Part shown: piece by piece, positions 8,259-15,374 of the stretch
Numbering within the stretch: the stretch's first letter is position 1
How the letters are laid out: every line of letters starts with the position of its first letter
Assembly (NCBI GenBank): GCA_015485235.1
Contig: WFTX01000152.1
Coordinates: 1-16,777, forward strand
Direction: 5' to 3'
Source: Nitrospirota bacterium
GTDB lineage: Bacteria > Nitrospirota > Thermodesulfovibrionia > Thermodesulfovibrionales > JdFR-85
Length of the DNA: 16,777 bases
The notes under the pieces: model-generated
Database searches by the model: none
Told to the model about the DNA's origin: nothing
What the model saw: only the letters and a program-made list of their open reading frames with translations
Position numbers and translations under genes: made by a program

Positions 8259-8687
8259 ATGAAAAAGGGGAATTATCATAACGGGCTGATGAGTGTCAGG
8301 ATGGATGAGCCCCGGACAGAGATCCAGCCACTCGACCTTGTTGTGATGCTGTACGACGGTATGGTTTCCTTTCTGATGAAGGCGATGTCGGCAATAAGAA
8401 ACGGAAATATATCAGAGAAATCCCTATATCTCTCAAGGGTGCTTTCGATAGTGGAGGAGCTGTATAGCAGCCTGGATCTTGAGGCCGGGGGTGAAGTTTC
8501 GGAACGGCTCGGGCAGCTGTATATGTACCTGATGAAGGAGGTCTCAGTGGTAAACCTGACATCTGATCTTGAGCGGCTTCAGAAGGCCCTTGAGATAATC
8601 CTGACACTGAGGGAGGCATGGAAGGAGGTAGGATTATCGTCTGGAGAACATATCATGAAGGGAGGGCCGGTTCTTCAGCCGGACTGA
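8259..8687 (+). CDS. fliS: Flagellar secretion chaperone FliS
   Basis: FliS binds the C-terminal disordered part of newly made flagellin in the cytoplasm, keeps it from polymerising and delivers it to the flagellar export gate. The 142-residue protein has the family pattern: QPLDLVVMLYDGMVSFLMKA at 23-42 (the family's LI-x-LYDGA helix), a central VEELYSSLDLEAGGEVSERL segment, then LYMYLMKE, and a final helix ending LREAW. Length fits the usual 120-150. Family members normally begin with a conserved tyrosine-containing segment; here NYHNG may serve. The start at 8259 has AAGGAG at 8247-8252, six bases upstream; the ATG at 8255 is out of frame. It shares the 7682 promoter with the gene before it. 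The usual partner fliD is not in the window. Confidence 0.88.
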   Translation: MKKGNYHNGLMSVRMDEPRTEIQPLDLVVMLYDGMVSFLMKAMSAIRNGNISEKSLYLSRVLSIVEELYSSLDLEAGGEVSERLGQLYMYLMKEVSVVNLTSDLERLQKALEIILTLREAWKEVGLSSGEHIMKGGPVLQPD

Positions 8688-8702
8688 CCAGAGCAGTAGA
8701 CC

Positions 8703-8729
8703 TAAAGTTTTCCGTCAAATGTCCGATAA
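8703..8729 (+). promoter_or_regulatory. Sigma-28 (FliA) promoter of the flgM-like to motB operon
   Basis: TAAAGTTT at 8703-8710, an 11-base spacer, and TCCGATAA at 8722-8729, one base away from the FliA consensus. It begins 16 bases after the fliS stop. The expected transcript starts near 8736 and has a leader of about 87 bases before the ATG at 8823. Confidence 0.9.
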
Positions 8730-8754
8730 GTAGATCAGGTAGGGAAGCCTTCGT

Positions 8755-8797
8755 CCCCGGGAACGGACAGCAGTTCCTTATTGAGGTGGCCCCGGGG
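8755..8797 (+). promoter_or_regulatory. Possible structured 5' leader of the flgM-like gene
   Basis: Two pairings are possible. GGAAC at 8760-8764 can pair with GTTCC at 8773-8777, leaving an eight-base loop that contains GGA. Alternatively CCCCGGG at 8755-8761 can pair with CCCGGGG at 8791-8797 around a 29-base loop. The two are mutually exclusive at 8760-8761. A GGA in a hairpin loop is the kind of site bound by CsrA, a known regulator of flagellar mRNAs; no functional evidence exists here. Confidence 0.3.
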
Positions 8798-8822
8798 CAT
8801 AACGGACTGAAAGGAGTCAGCC

Positions 8823-9041
8823 ATGACGGTCATTCCCTCACAGATCAGTGCGATGCTGAAGGTCTACGCCAAGGTCTCCAGAGCCCAGGACAGCCTCCTT
8901 GAAAGAACCAGCAGTGAAATCGGCGAGGTGGAAGACGTAGTGGATATCTCCACCGAGGCCAAGAGAAGACAGATCACCGAGCAGACAAGGATGGAGGTAA
9001 TAAAACGGGTAAAGGAGACCGTGAATAATGGAAAGGAGTAA
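8823..9041 (+). CDS. flgM: Small FlgM-like (anti-sigma-28) protein
   Basis: A 72-residue soluble, highly charged protein. FlgM binds and inhibits sigma-28 until the hook is finished and it is exported. Support here is partial: an N-terminal IPSQISAMLKVY helix, a disorder-prone middle, and the VDISTEAKRR segment at about 40-49, which resembles the DxVxIS-x-EAK stretch in many FlgM proteins, followed by one charged helix. It is shorter than most FlgM proteins (about 90-100), and the second C-terminal sigma-binding helix is short or missing. Being the first gene of a sigma-28 operon fits FlgM, which is often under its own sigma factor. It could instead be an unrelated small flagellar protein. 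AAGGAG at 8811-8816 supports the start. Its end overlaps the next gene by 14 bases. Confidence 0.55.
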   Translation: MTVIPSQISAMLKVYAKVSRAQDSLLERTSSEIGEVEDVVDISTEAKRRQITEQTRMEVIKRVKETVNNGKE

Positions 9042-9630
9042 ATTCAGGATCCTCGTCATTGATGACGATGAGATCGCAAGGGATGTGGTTGTCAGCCTTC
9101 TTGCGAAAGAGGGCTTTTCTGTCGATTCTGCAAGGGATGGGCTTGAGGGGATAGCTGCCGTCAAGAGGTCCGAGTATCATCTGGTGATTACGGATCTGAA
9201 GATGCCAGGCGTTGACGGAATAGAGGTGCTGAAGTCTGTCAGGAACCTGAGTCCATCATCATCTGTGGTCATTCTCACCGCCTATGGCACGCTTGACAAT
9301 GCCCTTGAGGCGATGAGGCTGGGTGCTTATGACTATATAACAAAACCCTTCAAACTTCAGGAACTCCTGATTGTGGTCGGTAACGCAATGAATCGTACGA
9401 TCCTTAAAGAGGAGAACGAAGAACTCCGGAGAATACTCCGGGAGACCTACAGGGACCTTGAAATGATCAAGTCCATCAGGGAGTCCGGAGTTGAAGAGGT
9501 GATGCTGAGCACCCTGGGCAGGCTTGAGAGACTCCGGGAGATCGGTGTTATTGAGAATCCGGAAGCGGAGATCCTTAAGGACAATCTTTTGCAGGGAAGG
9601 GAAGATGCAGCGCGTACTGGTCGTGGATGA
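9028..9630 (+). CDS. Receiver-only response regulator with coiled-coil tail
   Basis: A 200-residue cytoplasmic response regulator. The receiver domain covers about 7-122: acidic pocket D12-D13-D14, phospho-acceptor D56 in TDLKMPG, switch residue T84 in ILTAYG, and K106 in TKPF. All catalytic positions are present, so it should accept phosphate. Residues about 123-200 are Glu/Arg/Leu rich and probably coiled; there is no DNA-binding, GGDEF, HD-GYP or AAA domain. The output is therefore probably by protein contact. The start has AAAGGAG at 9011-9017, ten bases upstream, inside the FlgM-like gene. It overlaps both neighbours (14 bases before, 26 after), suggesting tight translational coupling with the HD-GYP protein. 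The cognate kinase is not known; the kinase encoded at 13420 is a nearby candidate. Confidence 0.88.
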   Translation: MERSKFRILVIDDDEIARDVVVSLLAKEGFSVDSARDGLEGIAAVKRSEYHLVITDLKMPGVDGIEVLKSVRNLSPSSSVVILTAYGTLDNALEAMRLGAYDYITKPFKLQELLIVVGNAMNRTILKEENEELRRILRETYRDLEMIKSIRESGVEEVMLSTLGRLERLREIGVIENPEAEILKDNLLQGREDAARTGRG

Positions 9631-11095
9631 TGAGGAAGTTGTGCGGGACGTTCTCACGGAGATGGTGAAGACGGCCGGGGACTTTGAAGCAGCCTCTGCC
9701 GTTGACGGCGATGACGGACTCCGGAAAGTCCGGGAGGAAGGCTATGACATAATATTCACGGACCTCAAGATGCCGGGGCTGAACGGGCTGCAGTTGATGG
9801 AACAGATCCATGAGATTGATCCGACCATCCCGGTAGTGGTGGTTACCGCCCACTCTCATATTGACACCGCGCTCTCTGCAATGAGGGAGGGGGCCTCTGA
9901 CTTCATCACAAAACCCTTCAACCTGAAGGATATCCGGTATGTCCTTGACAGGGTAAGCAGGGAGCGTGAAATCCTGAAGACCATACCGGAAGACGGTGAT
10001 AAAAGCCGTGTGGTGAAGACTCTCAATTCAGCACTATTCAGGAAACTGGATGAGATAAACAGCCTTCTCACCCTGAACCTGGAGATTGATGAGATGCCCG
10101 ATACAGAGACCCTTATGGAGAGACTGCCTACAATGATGGAACGGCTCATGAGGGCAAGACGGGTCCTGGTGCTCATGATCAGGGAGGACGGCTATCTTGT
10201 CTCAAGGAGCAATGGGGCCGCCGATGGAAGGATGGTGCTCCCCTTCTCAGGATCGGTCTTCGAGTCTCTCAGGTCAGACAGGGACTATCTGATCCTTGAT
10301 GTGGATGAGCCCAGTCCCCTTGACGGGAAGCCGCTCAAGGCACAGATGCTTATCCTTCCCGTGATGGTTGGAGGGACTGAGGTACTCGGCTATCTGGTGA
10401 TCACCGACAAGGTGGAGAGTTATCACTTTTCCGAAGAAGAGGTGAAACTTGCGAGGACACTCCTCCGGAAGGTCTCCATGAGGCTTGAAAACAATGCCCT
10501 CTATGAGGTCACCTACAACAACCTCATAAATACCCTGAAGAGCCTTGTCCTTACCATCGAGGCCAGGGATGCCTATACCAAGAAACATTCCGAGCGGGTT
10601 ACCAGGATAGCCCTCCAGATTGCAGATGAGATGAACTGCACTCAGGAGGAGAAGGACGCCATAAGGTTCGGTGGATACCTCCATGACATAGGCAAAATAG
10701 GCGTGAAGGATATGATTCTTCTCAAGCCCGCCCGGCTTACAGACTCGGAATTCGAGGAAATAAAAAAGCATCCTGTCATAGGCTACAATATCGTCTCTCC
10801 CCTGGGTTCTTTCCCCCTTGAAAAACTCCTTATAAGGCATCATCATGAGAGATTTGACGGCAGTGGATACCCCGACGGGATCGCAGGTGAGGAAATCCCT
10901 CTCATTGCGAGGATTCTTGCTGTAGCGGATACCTACGATTCCATGACTTCCACAAGGCCGTACAGGAAGGGGCTGAGTCACGACGTGGCGATAGAGGAGA
11001 TAAAGAGGTGTGCCGGTTCCCAGTTTGACCCTGAGGTGGCCGGGGCCTTTCTCCAGACACCAGCAGGAAAAGGAGAGAAGGAAGATGAACATTGA
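9605..11095 (+). CDS. Receiver-GAF-like-HD-GYP c-di-GMP phosphodiesterase
   Basis: A 496-residue response regulator expected to hydrolyse cyclic di-GMP. Residues 1-120 are a receiver with D8-D9, phospho-acceptor D53 in TDLKMPG, VVVTAH, and a TKPF lysine. Residues about 145-335 look like a divergent GAF domain. Residues about 340-485 are HD-GYP: HDIGKIG with H360-D361, then HHHERFDGSGYPDG at 412-425, the complete signature of the active family, and AVADTYDSMTSTRPYR. An in-frame ATG exists at 9524, but the ATG at 9605 gives the normal receiver opening (RVLVVDDEE) and is preceded by a GGAAGGG-type site. It overlaps the upstream regulator by 26 bases and the PilZ gene by 11. Placed between flagellar regulators, a PilZ gene and motAB, it probably lowers c-di-GMP to release the motor. 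Confidence 0.92.
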   Translation: MQRVLVVDDEEVVRDVLTEMVKTAGDFEAASAVDGDDGLRKVREEGYDIIFTDLKMPGLNGLQLMEQIHEIDPTIPVVVVTAHSHIDTALSAMREGASDFITKPFNLKDIRYVLDRVSREREILKTIPEDGDKSRVVKTLNSALFRKLDEINSLLTLNLEIDEMPDTETLMERLPTMMERLMRARRVLVLMIREDGYLVSRSNGAADGRMVLPFSGSVFESLRSDRDYLILDVDEPSPLDGKPLKAQMLILPVMVGGTEVLGYLVITDKVESYHFSEEEVKLARTLLRKVSMRLENNALYEVTYNNLINTLKSLVLTIEARDAYTKKHSERVTRIALQIADEMNCTQEEKDAIRFGGYLHDIGKIGVKDMILLKPARLTDSEFEEIKKHPVIGYNIVSPLGSFPLEKLLIRHHHERFDGSGYPDGIAGEEIPLIARILAVADTYDSMTSTRPYRKGLSHDVAIEEIKRCAGSQFDPEVAGAFLQTPAGKGEKEDEH

Positions 11096-11843
11096 TCCAG
11101 GCTCGGACATCCGGATAAGAACGGAAGACGGTTCGCTCTCACTTCACGGAAAGGTCGCTGAGGTGATGGGAGAAAAGTGTCTTCTGAAGCTTGATGAGGC
11201 AGTGCGAGGTCTTGAAGGCCGGGTGCTTATGATTGTTCATGATTCCGGATCACAGTCGGTCAAGGTGGAACGGGTAGATGACGATGGTACGATTCTTGTG
11301 GTTCCATCAGAGGAGGAGCGGAGGGCCTTCTTCAGGGTGGATGATGTAATACCCGTAAAGATAAGGAGGGCAGGAACCTCTCCAAAGGGCTCTTCCAGGT
11401 TTATATCTCCACCGCTGACGATAGAAGGTCTGGATCTCCCGGATGAGGAAGCCCAGGAAAACCCCCTTGTCGGGCTTCTGAAGGAGATCAATACAAAGCT
11501 TGATTTTCTCATAAACACCCTGATGATGAAGGATGAAGGACTGAACTGCGAGGAGCGGGTTCCTGTGAATATATCGGCGACAGGCATGAGGTTCGACTTT
11601 AATGAAGAGGTCAAAGTCGGAGATATAATGGAGCTGAAGATGGTCCTTCCCACCTATCCGCCTGTGGCGATACTCACTTACGGTGAGGTGGTGAGAGTGA
11701 AAGAAACCAGACGCGATGGTGAACTGATTTATGAGACGGCGGTGAAGTTCAGGGAGATGACCGAGGAAGTGAGAGAGGAGATCATCCAGTACACGCTGAA
11801 ACGTCAGAGGGAAGTCATCAAGAAGAGATGGGAAGAGATATGA
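11085..11843 (+). CDS. PilZ-domain c-di-GMP receptor with an insert, YcgR-like
   Basis: A 252-residue protein likely to bind cyclic di-GMP and act on the flagellar motor, as YcgR does. Residues 1 to about 75 form a beta-rich N-terminal domain of the PilZN/YcgR kind. The c-di-GMP signature follows: R80-x3-R84 in the RRAFFR segment, and the N-x-S-x2-G motif at N162, S164 and G167. Between them lies about 78 residues, longer than the few dozen in ordinary PilZ domains, with a predicted helical stretch (LLKEINTKLDFLINTL). The C-terminus is a basic helix. The start at 11085 has AGGAG at 11071-11075; the longer in-frame start at 11010 would run deep inside the HD-GYP gene. The stop is three bases before motA, which supports a direct role at the stator or rotor. 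Confidence 0.85.
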   Translation: MNIDPGSDIRIRTEDGSLSLHGKVAEVMGEKCLLKLDEAVRGLEGRVLMIVHDSGSQSVKVERVDDDGTILVVPSEEERRAFFRVDDVIPVKIRRAGTSPKGSSRFISPPLTIEGLDLPDEEAQENPLVGLLKEINTKLDFLINTLMMKDEGLNCEERVPVNISATGMRFDFNEEVKVGDIMELKMVLPTYPPVAILTYGEVVRVKETRRDGELIYETAVKFREMTEEVREEIIQYTLKRQREVIKKRWEEI

Positions 11844-11846
11844 TAT

Positions 11847-12611
11847 ATGGATGGTGCAAGCCTTATAGGGCTGTTCCTTGGCATAGCAGCCGTTTTGCTT
11901 GGGACGATACTCGAGGGTGGGAATCTCGGTTTCATATTTCAGCCTGCAGCCGCTGCAATCGTCTTCGGGGGGACCTTCGGTGCTACACTGCTTAGCTACT
12001 CCTTCAGGGATATCAGAAGGGCCCTTTCGGGCCTGAAAGATGTCTTTGTCACCTCCCTTGAGACTGATCTGAATGAATACATCCACAGGATCATAACCTT
12101 CGCCTCTGTAACACGAAGAAAGGGGCTTGTAGCACTTGAGGGGGAGATCAGCGGTATCAGGGATCCTTTCTTCCGGAAGGCAATGACCCTCGCCCTTGAC
12201 GGTCTGAGCCGGACTGCACTCCGCGAAACGATGGAAGAGGAGATGGCCACTCATGAGGACTCAAGGAGACGCCAGGCAGGGGTGTATGAGACGGCAGGGG
12301 GCTATGCCCCCACAATAGGGATCATAGGAGCGGTGATCGGGCTGATCCATGTGATGCAGAACCTCGGAGAACCAGGGAGGCTCGGGGAGGGAATAGCCGT
12401 TGCCTTTGTTGCAACGGTCTATGGTGTTGGTCTGGCCAACCTTGTGCTCCTGCCCATCTCAAAGAAGATAAGGACGAGGCTCGAGAGGGAGTTACATTTG
12501 ATGAGGCTTGTTACTGAAGGAGTTTCAGGTATCCAGTCGGGGGTTCATCCGGAATTCCTCCGGGAGAGGCTTTCTTCTTTTCTTGAAACTCCATTGAAGG
12601 GTGGAAAATGA
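11847..12611 (+). CDS. motA: Flagellar stator protein MotA
   Basis: MotA forms the pentamer that surrounds MotB and converts ion flow into torque on the rotor protein FliG. This 254-residue protein has the family's four membrane segments: about 5-22, 30-50, 152-170 (YAPTIGIIGAVIGLIHVM, with the conserved proline at 155) and 180-205 (GIAVAFVATVYGVGLANLVL). The large cytoplasmic loop between the second and third holds RRKGLVALEGEI, matching the charged region that touches FliG. The length matches the MotA/PomA group of about 250 residues, not the 295-residue enterobacterial type. It starts three bases after the PilZ stop and ends with an ATGA overlap with motB. Confidence 0.95.
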   Translation: MDGASLIGLFLGIAAVLLGTILEGGNLGFIFQPAAAAIVFGGTFGATLLSYSFRDIRRALSGLKDVFVTSLETDLNEYIHRIITFASVTRRKGLVALEGEISGIRDPFFRKAMTLALDGLSRTALRETMEEEMATHEDSRRRQAGVYETAGGYAPTIGIIGAVIGLIHVMQNLGEPGRLGEGIAVAFVATVYGVGLANLVLLPISKKIRTRLERELHLMRLVTEGVSGIQSGVHPEFLRERLSSFLETPLKGGK

Positions 12612-13279
12612 GAAGAAGGAGAAGAAGCAGACTGGAGGCAGAGAAGACAGACCGGTGGGTGGTCTCCTATGCAGATTTCATCACTCTCCTCTTCGCCTTC
12701 TTCGCCACACTCTATGCCCTGAGTGCAGTGGATACAGAAAAACTCCGGACCTTTGCAGCCTCACTGAAGGACGCCCTCAACCAGGAAGTCCTGGAGGCAA
12801 CGGCTCTCCAGGAGCAGAGGGTTGTCCCCATACCGGAGGTTATGGGTGAGGTGGAGGCGGAGATAAGGGGGATACTGAAGGGAAGGAATGACGTTGAGGT
12901 CAGGAAAGACGAAAGGGGTGTGATTGTGACTCTCGGTGAGAGCTTTCTTTTCAGACCGGGCAAGGCTGAACTCAGGGAGTCGTCGCTGAAAGCCCTTGGT
13001 GAACTGGCGATCTTTCTGAAGGGGCTCGGAAACAGGATAATGATTGAGGGCCATACTGACAGCATCCCCCACAGGAGGGGAGAACGGTCCAACTGGATGC
13101 TCTCGGTGCAGAGGGCTTACGCAGTGCTCCAGGTCTTTGTGGAGAGGTTCGGGATCCCGCCGGAGAGGATCATTCTTGCGGGCTATGGTCCTTACAAGCC
13201 GGTCAGGGAGAACAGCACACCCGAAGGCAGGGCGAAAAACCGGCGGGTGGATATCGTGATACTGAAGGATGGATGGTAG
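12608..13279 (+). CDS. motB: Flagellar stator protein MotB (OmpA-like peptidoglycan binding)
   Basis: MotB anchors the stator to peptidoglycan and supplies the ion-binding aspartate. The 223-residue protein starts with a basic cytoplasmic tail (RRRRR at 2-6), then one membrane helix at about 17-38 with D23 in SYADF as the ion-binding residue. A periplasmic linker follows, then an OmpA/MotB domain at about 130-220, with MIEGHTDSIP, NWMLSVQRA, GYGPYKPV and the C-terminal NRRVDIVI. The segment SYADFITLLFAFFATLYALS resembles MotD-type proton stators more than PomB, but ion use cannot be settled from sequence alone. It is shorter than E. coli MotB (308). The start overlaps the motA stop as ATGA, as usual in motAB pairs. 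The gene ends the run that began at the 8703 promoter. Confidence 0.95.
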   Translation: MRRRRRSRLEAEKTDRWVVSYADFITLLFAFFATLYALSAVDTEKLRTFAASLKDALNQEVLEATALQEQRVVPIPEVMGEVEAEIRGILKGRNDVEVRKDERGVIVTLGESFLFRPGKAELRESSLKALGELAIFLKGLGNRIMIEGHTDSIPHRRGERSNWMLSVQRAYAVLQVFVERFGIPPERIILAGYGPYKPVRENSTPEGRAKNRRVDIVILKDGW

Positions 13280-13337
13280 ATGAGGCCTCCCGGGGGCGGG
13301 AAAGCGTGAATGCGGACCTTTGGGGATGCGGGAAAGG

Positions 13338-13370
13338 ACCAATAACCAACACACCAATATACCAATGACC
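13338..13370 (+). repeat. Imperfect ACCAAT tandem repeat in the motB-kinase spacer
   Basis: Four imperfect units, ACCAATA, ACCAACAC, ACCAATAT and ACCAATGA, followed by CC. It sits in the 140-base gap between motB and the kinase gene. I see no intrinsic terminator in this gap: a short GC-rich fold near 13284-13296 has no T-run. Confidence 0.5.
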
Positions 13371-13419
13371 TGACTCAGATTGACTTTTGCAGTCTTGCGA
13401 ACTTAAGATAGGGAAATCC

Positions 13420-15363
13420 ATGGGAAAGATCCTTGTCATAGATGACAGTGTCCAGCAGCATGAGCTCGTAAAGAGGGCATTCAAACGGTACGACCCGGCC
13501 CTCGACGTGGTGACCGTCTCCTCAGTGAATGAGGGATTCGAGATTATCGAGCATGAGGACGTGGATATAATCTTTGTTGATTATGTCCTTGAGGAGATGA
13601 ACGGGGTCCAGTTCCTCCGGGAGCTGAAAAGGAATGCCATAGACATCCCAGCTGTCCTGATAACCGCCAGGGGGGATGAGAGGACGGCTGTAGAGGCGAT
13701 AAAGGCAGGGGCATACGAGTATGTTATGAAGGATATAGGGTACTTCAATGCCCTGCCCCATGTATACAGGAAGGCGATGGATGAGTATGCATCCCGCCGT
13801 GCCCTGTCTGCTGCTCACAAGAGGATTCTGGAGTTTAACGAACGGCTCCTCAGGATAAATACCCTGCTCAAGGATATCAACCAGGAACTGGATACCACAG
13901 ACACGATCAGGAGGGCGCTGAGAGGGGGTATCGATCTTATGGGGGGGGACGGCGGGTTCATCTGTCTCTGGAGCGGCGAGAGACTTGTAATCCTTGAGAC
14001 TGAAAACATCCAGGTTGAATTCCGTGAATGTCAGGAGTTTCCCGGGATTGCCGGGATGGAGATACTCGATGACCTCGGGAAGTACCCTCCCCTGAAGAAA
14101 GAACTGGGCAGGTACAACCCTTCCATTACGATTCTTGCCCCCATTGATCTTCTGGGCGGGATCAGGGGAATGTTCGGAACAATATTCCTTTCAGATGTTT
14201 CCCTGGATGAAGAACTCCTCAAGTCCTTTGAGGTCTTCATCGACGCCCTTTCCTCAGCTATTGGAAACAGCATCCTCTTCGAGCAGGTTTCAAAGAGTCA
14301 GACCCTCTGGCAGGCCACCTTTGATGCGATCTCTGACATCCTCTTCGTGGTGGATGAACATAATATCGTACAGAAATGCAACAAGGCCTTTGCCCTTGAC
14401 TGCGGCCTCCACCCCCGGGATATCGTGGGGGCTGAACTGACGAAGGTCTGTGGAGGCAGCGAGGTGATGAGGATGTACCTGGAGAGGGGACTGAATGAGA
14501 GGAAGGAGGCCTATTCCGAAGAGCTCACGTTCAGGGACAGGCGATATATAGTAAGCGGATTCCCCGTGGTCTTTCCTGAAGGGGGTTCCGCCATGGTGAA
14601 TGTGCTTAAGGATATAACTGAACAGAGCAGGTTGAAGGAGCAACTCTTCCATGCCGACAAGCTTGCCTCCCTCGGCCTCCTTGTCTCCGGTGTGGCCCAT
14701 GAGATAAACAACCCTCTCACCGGGATAGTGGGCTATACGGAGCTTCTTCAGATGAAGGTGAAGGACGAGGCCGTCCTGGAGGAACTCAACAAGATAGCCA
14801 GGGCTGCCGAGCGATGCAAGAGCATTGTGGAAAACCTCCTTACCTTTTCCAGACAGAAGGCCCCGGAGAAGACCTATGCCCAGATAAATGACATAATCGA
14901 CGGAGCGATCGAGTTGAGGGTCTACTGGCTCCGGTCAAGTAACATAGATGTCATCAGGGACTATTCTGATATCCCCTATGCCTACCTGGACCCGCAGCAG
15001 ATCCAGCAGGTGATTATGAATATCCTGATCAACGCCGAGCATGCCCTTGAAGAGGTGGATCAACAGAGAAAGATTATTACCTTCAAGACGCTGTATAAAG
15101 CTGAGGAGGGTAAGATCCAGGTCTTCATCTCTGATAACGGCCCTGGCATCCCCAAGGAGATACTTCCAAGGATTTTCGATCCCTTTTTCACAACCAAGCC
15201 GGTAGGCAAGGGCTCGGGCCTCGGTCTCTCCATCTCCCATGGCATCCTCCGTGAAAACGGCGCTACCATTGATGTAGAGAGCAGGCCCGGAGAAGGGACC
15301 ATTTTCAGGATAGAATTCCCTGTGGGAAGGAAGACTGAACCAGAGCAGGAAGAAACGCTCTGA
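13420..15363 (+). CDS. Sensor histidine kinase with N-terminal receiver (REC-GAF-PAS-HisKA-HATPase)
   Basis: A 647-residue soluble kinase. Residues 1-125 are a receiver with D8-D9, phospho-acceptor D54 in FVDYVLEEMNG, and a lysine in YVMKD in place of the common KP. A coiled linker leads to a GAF-like domain (about 150-285) and a PAS-like domain (about 293-408, ending KDITEQ). The kinase core follows: HADKLASLGLLVSGVAHEINNP with phospho-accepting H427, N-box NILINAEHAL at 534-543, G1 DNGPGIP at 572-578, F-box FDPFFTTKP, and G2 GSGLGLS at 598-604. No membrane helix is evident, so it probably senses a cytoplasmic signal or is driven by another kinase through its receiver. The ATG at 13420 has GGGA five bases upstream; an upstream TTG at 13387 is possible but adds residues not seen in receivers. 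It may phosphorylate the regulators upstream; this is inference. Confidence 0.92.
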   Translation: MGKILVIDDSVQQHELVKRAFKRYDPALDVVTVSSVNEGFEIIEHEDVDIIFVDYVLEEMNGVQFLRELKRNAIDIPAVLITARGDERTAVEAIKAGAYEYVMKDIGYFNALPHVYRKAMDEYASRRALSAAHKRILEFNERLLRINTLLKDINQELDTTDTIRRALRGGIDLMGGDGGFICLWSGERLVILETENIQVEFRECQEFPGIAGMEILDDLGKYPPLKKELGRYNPSITILAPIDLLGGIRGMFGTIFLSDVSLDEELLKSFEVFIDALSSAIGNSILFEQVSKSQTLWQATFDAISDILFVVDEHNIVQKCNKAFALDCGLHPRDIVGAELTKVCGGSEVMRMYLERGLNERKEAYSEELTFRDRRYIVSGFPVVFPEGGSAMVNVLKDITEQSRLKEQLFHADKLASLGLLVSGVAHEINNPLTGIVGYTELLQMKVKDEAVLEELNKIARAAERCKSIVENLLTFSRQKAPEKTYAQINDIIDGAIELRVYWLRSSNIDVIRDYSDIPYAYLDPQQIQQVIMNILINAEHALEEVDQQRKIITFKTLYKAEEGKIQVFISDNGPGIPKEILPRIFDPFFTTKPVGKGSGLGLSISHGILRENGATIDVESRPGEGTIFRIEFPVGRKTEPEQEETL

Positions 15364-15374
15364 CGTCAGGTGAG

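Noticed and set aside
9524..9604. Longer N-terminus of the HD-GYP protein from the ATG at 9524
   Set aside because: It adds 27 basic residues unlike any receiver opening and lies deep within the previous gene; the ATG at 9605 gives a normal receiver start with a ribosome binding site.
11010..11084. Longer N-terminus of the PilZ protein from the ATG at 11010
   Set aside because: The extra 25 residues only translate the HD-GYP gene in another frame, and AGGAG is correctly spaced for 11085.
13284..13296. GC-rich fold after motB as a transcription terminator
   Set aside because: The stem is only about five pairs with one wobble and has no following T-run.
13380..13409. Sigma-70-like promoter (TTGACT, 18-base spacer, TAAGAT) before the histidine kinase
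   Set aside because: The start of transcription would fall about four bases before the ATG at 13420 and would exclude the ribosome binding site, so a chance match is more likely.
15361..15368. TGACGTCA palindrome at the kinase stop codon
   Set aside because: An isolated 8-base palindrome without a second copy or promoter nearby; expected by chance in a window this size.
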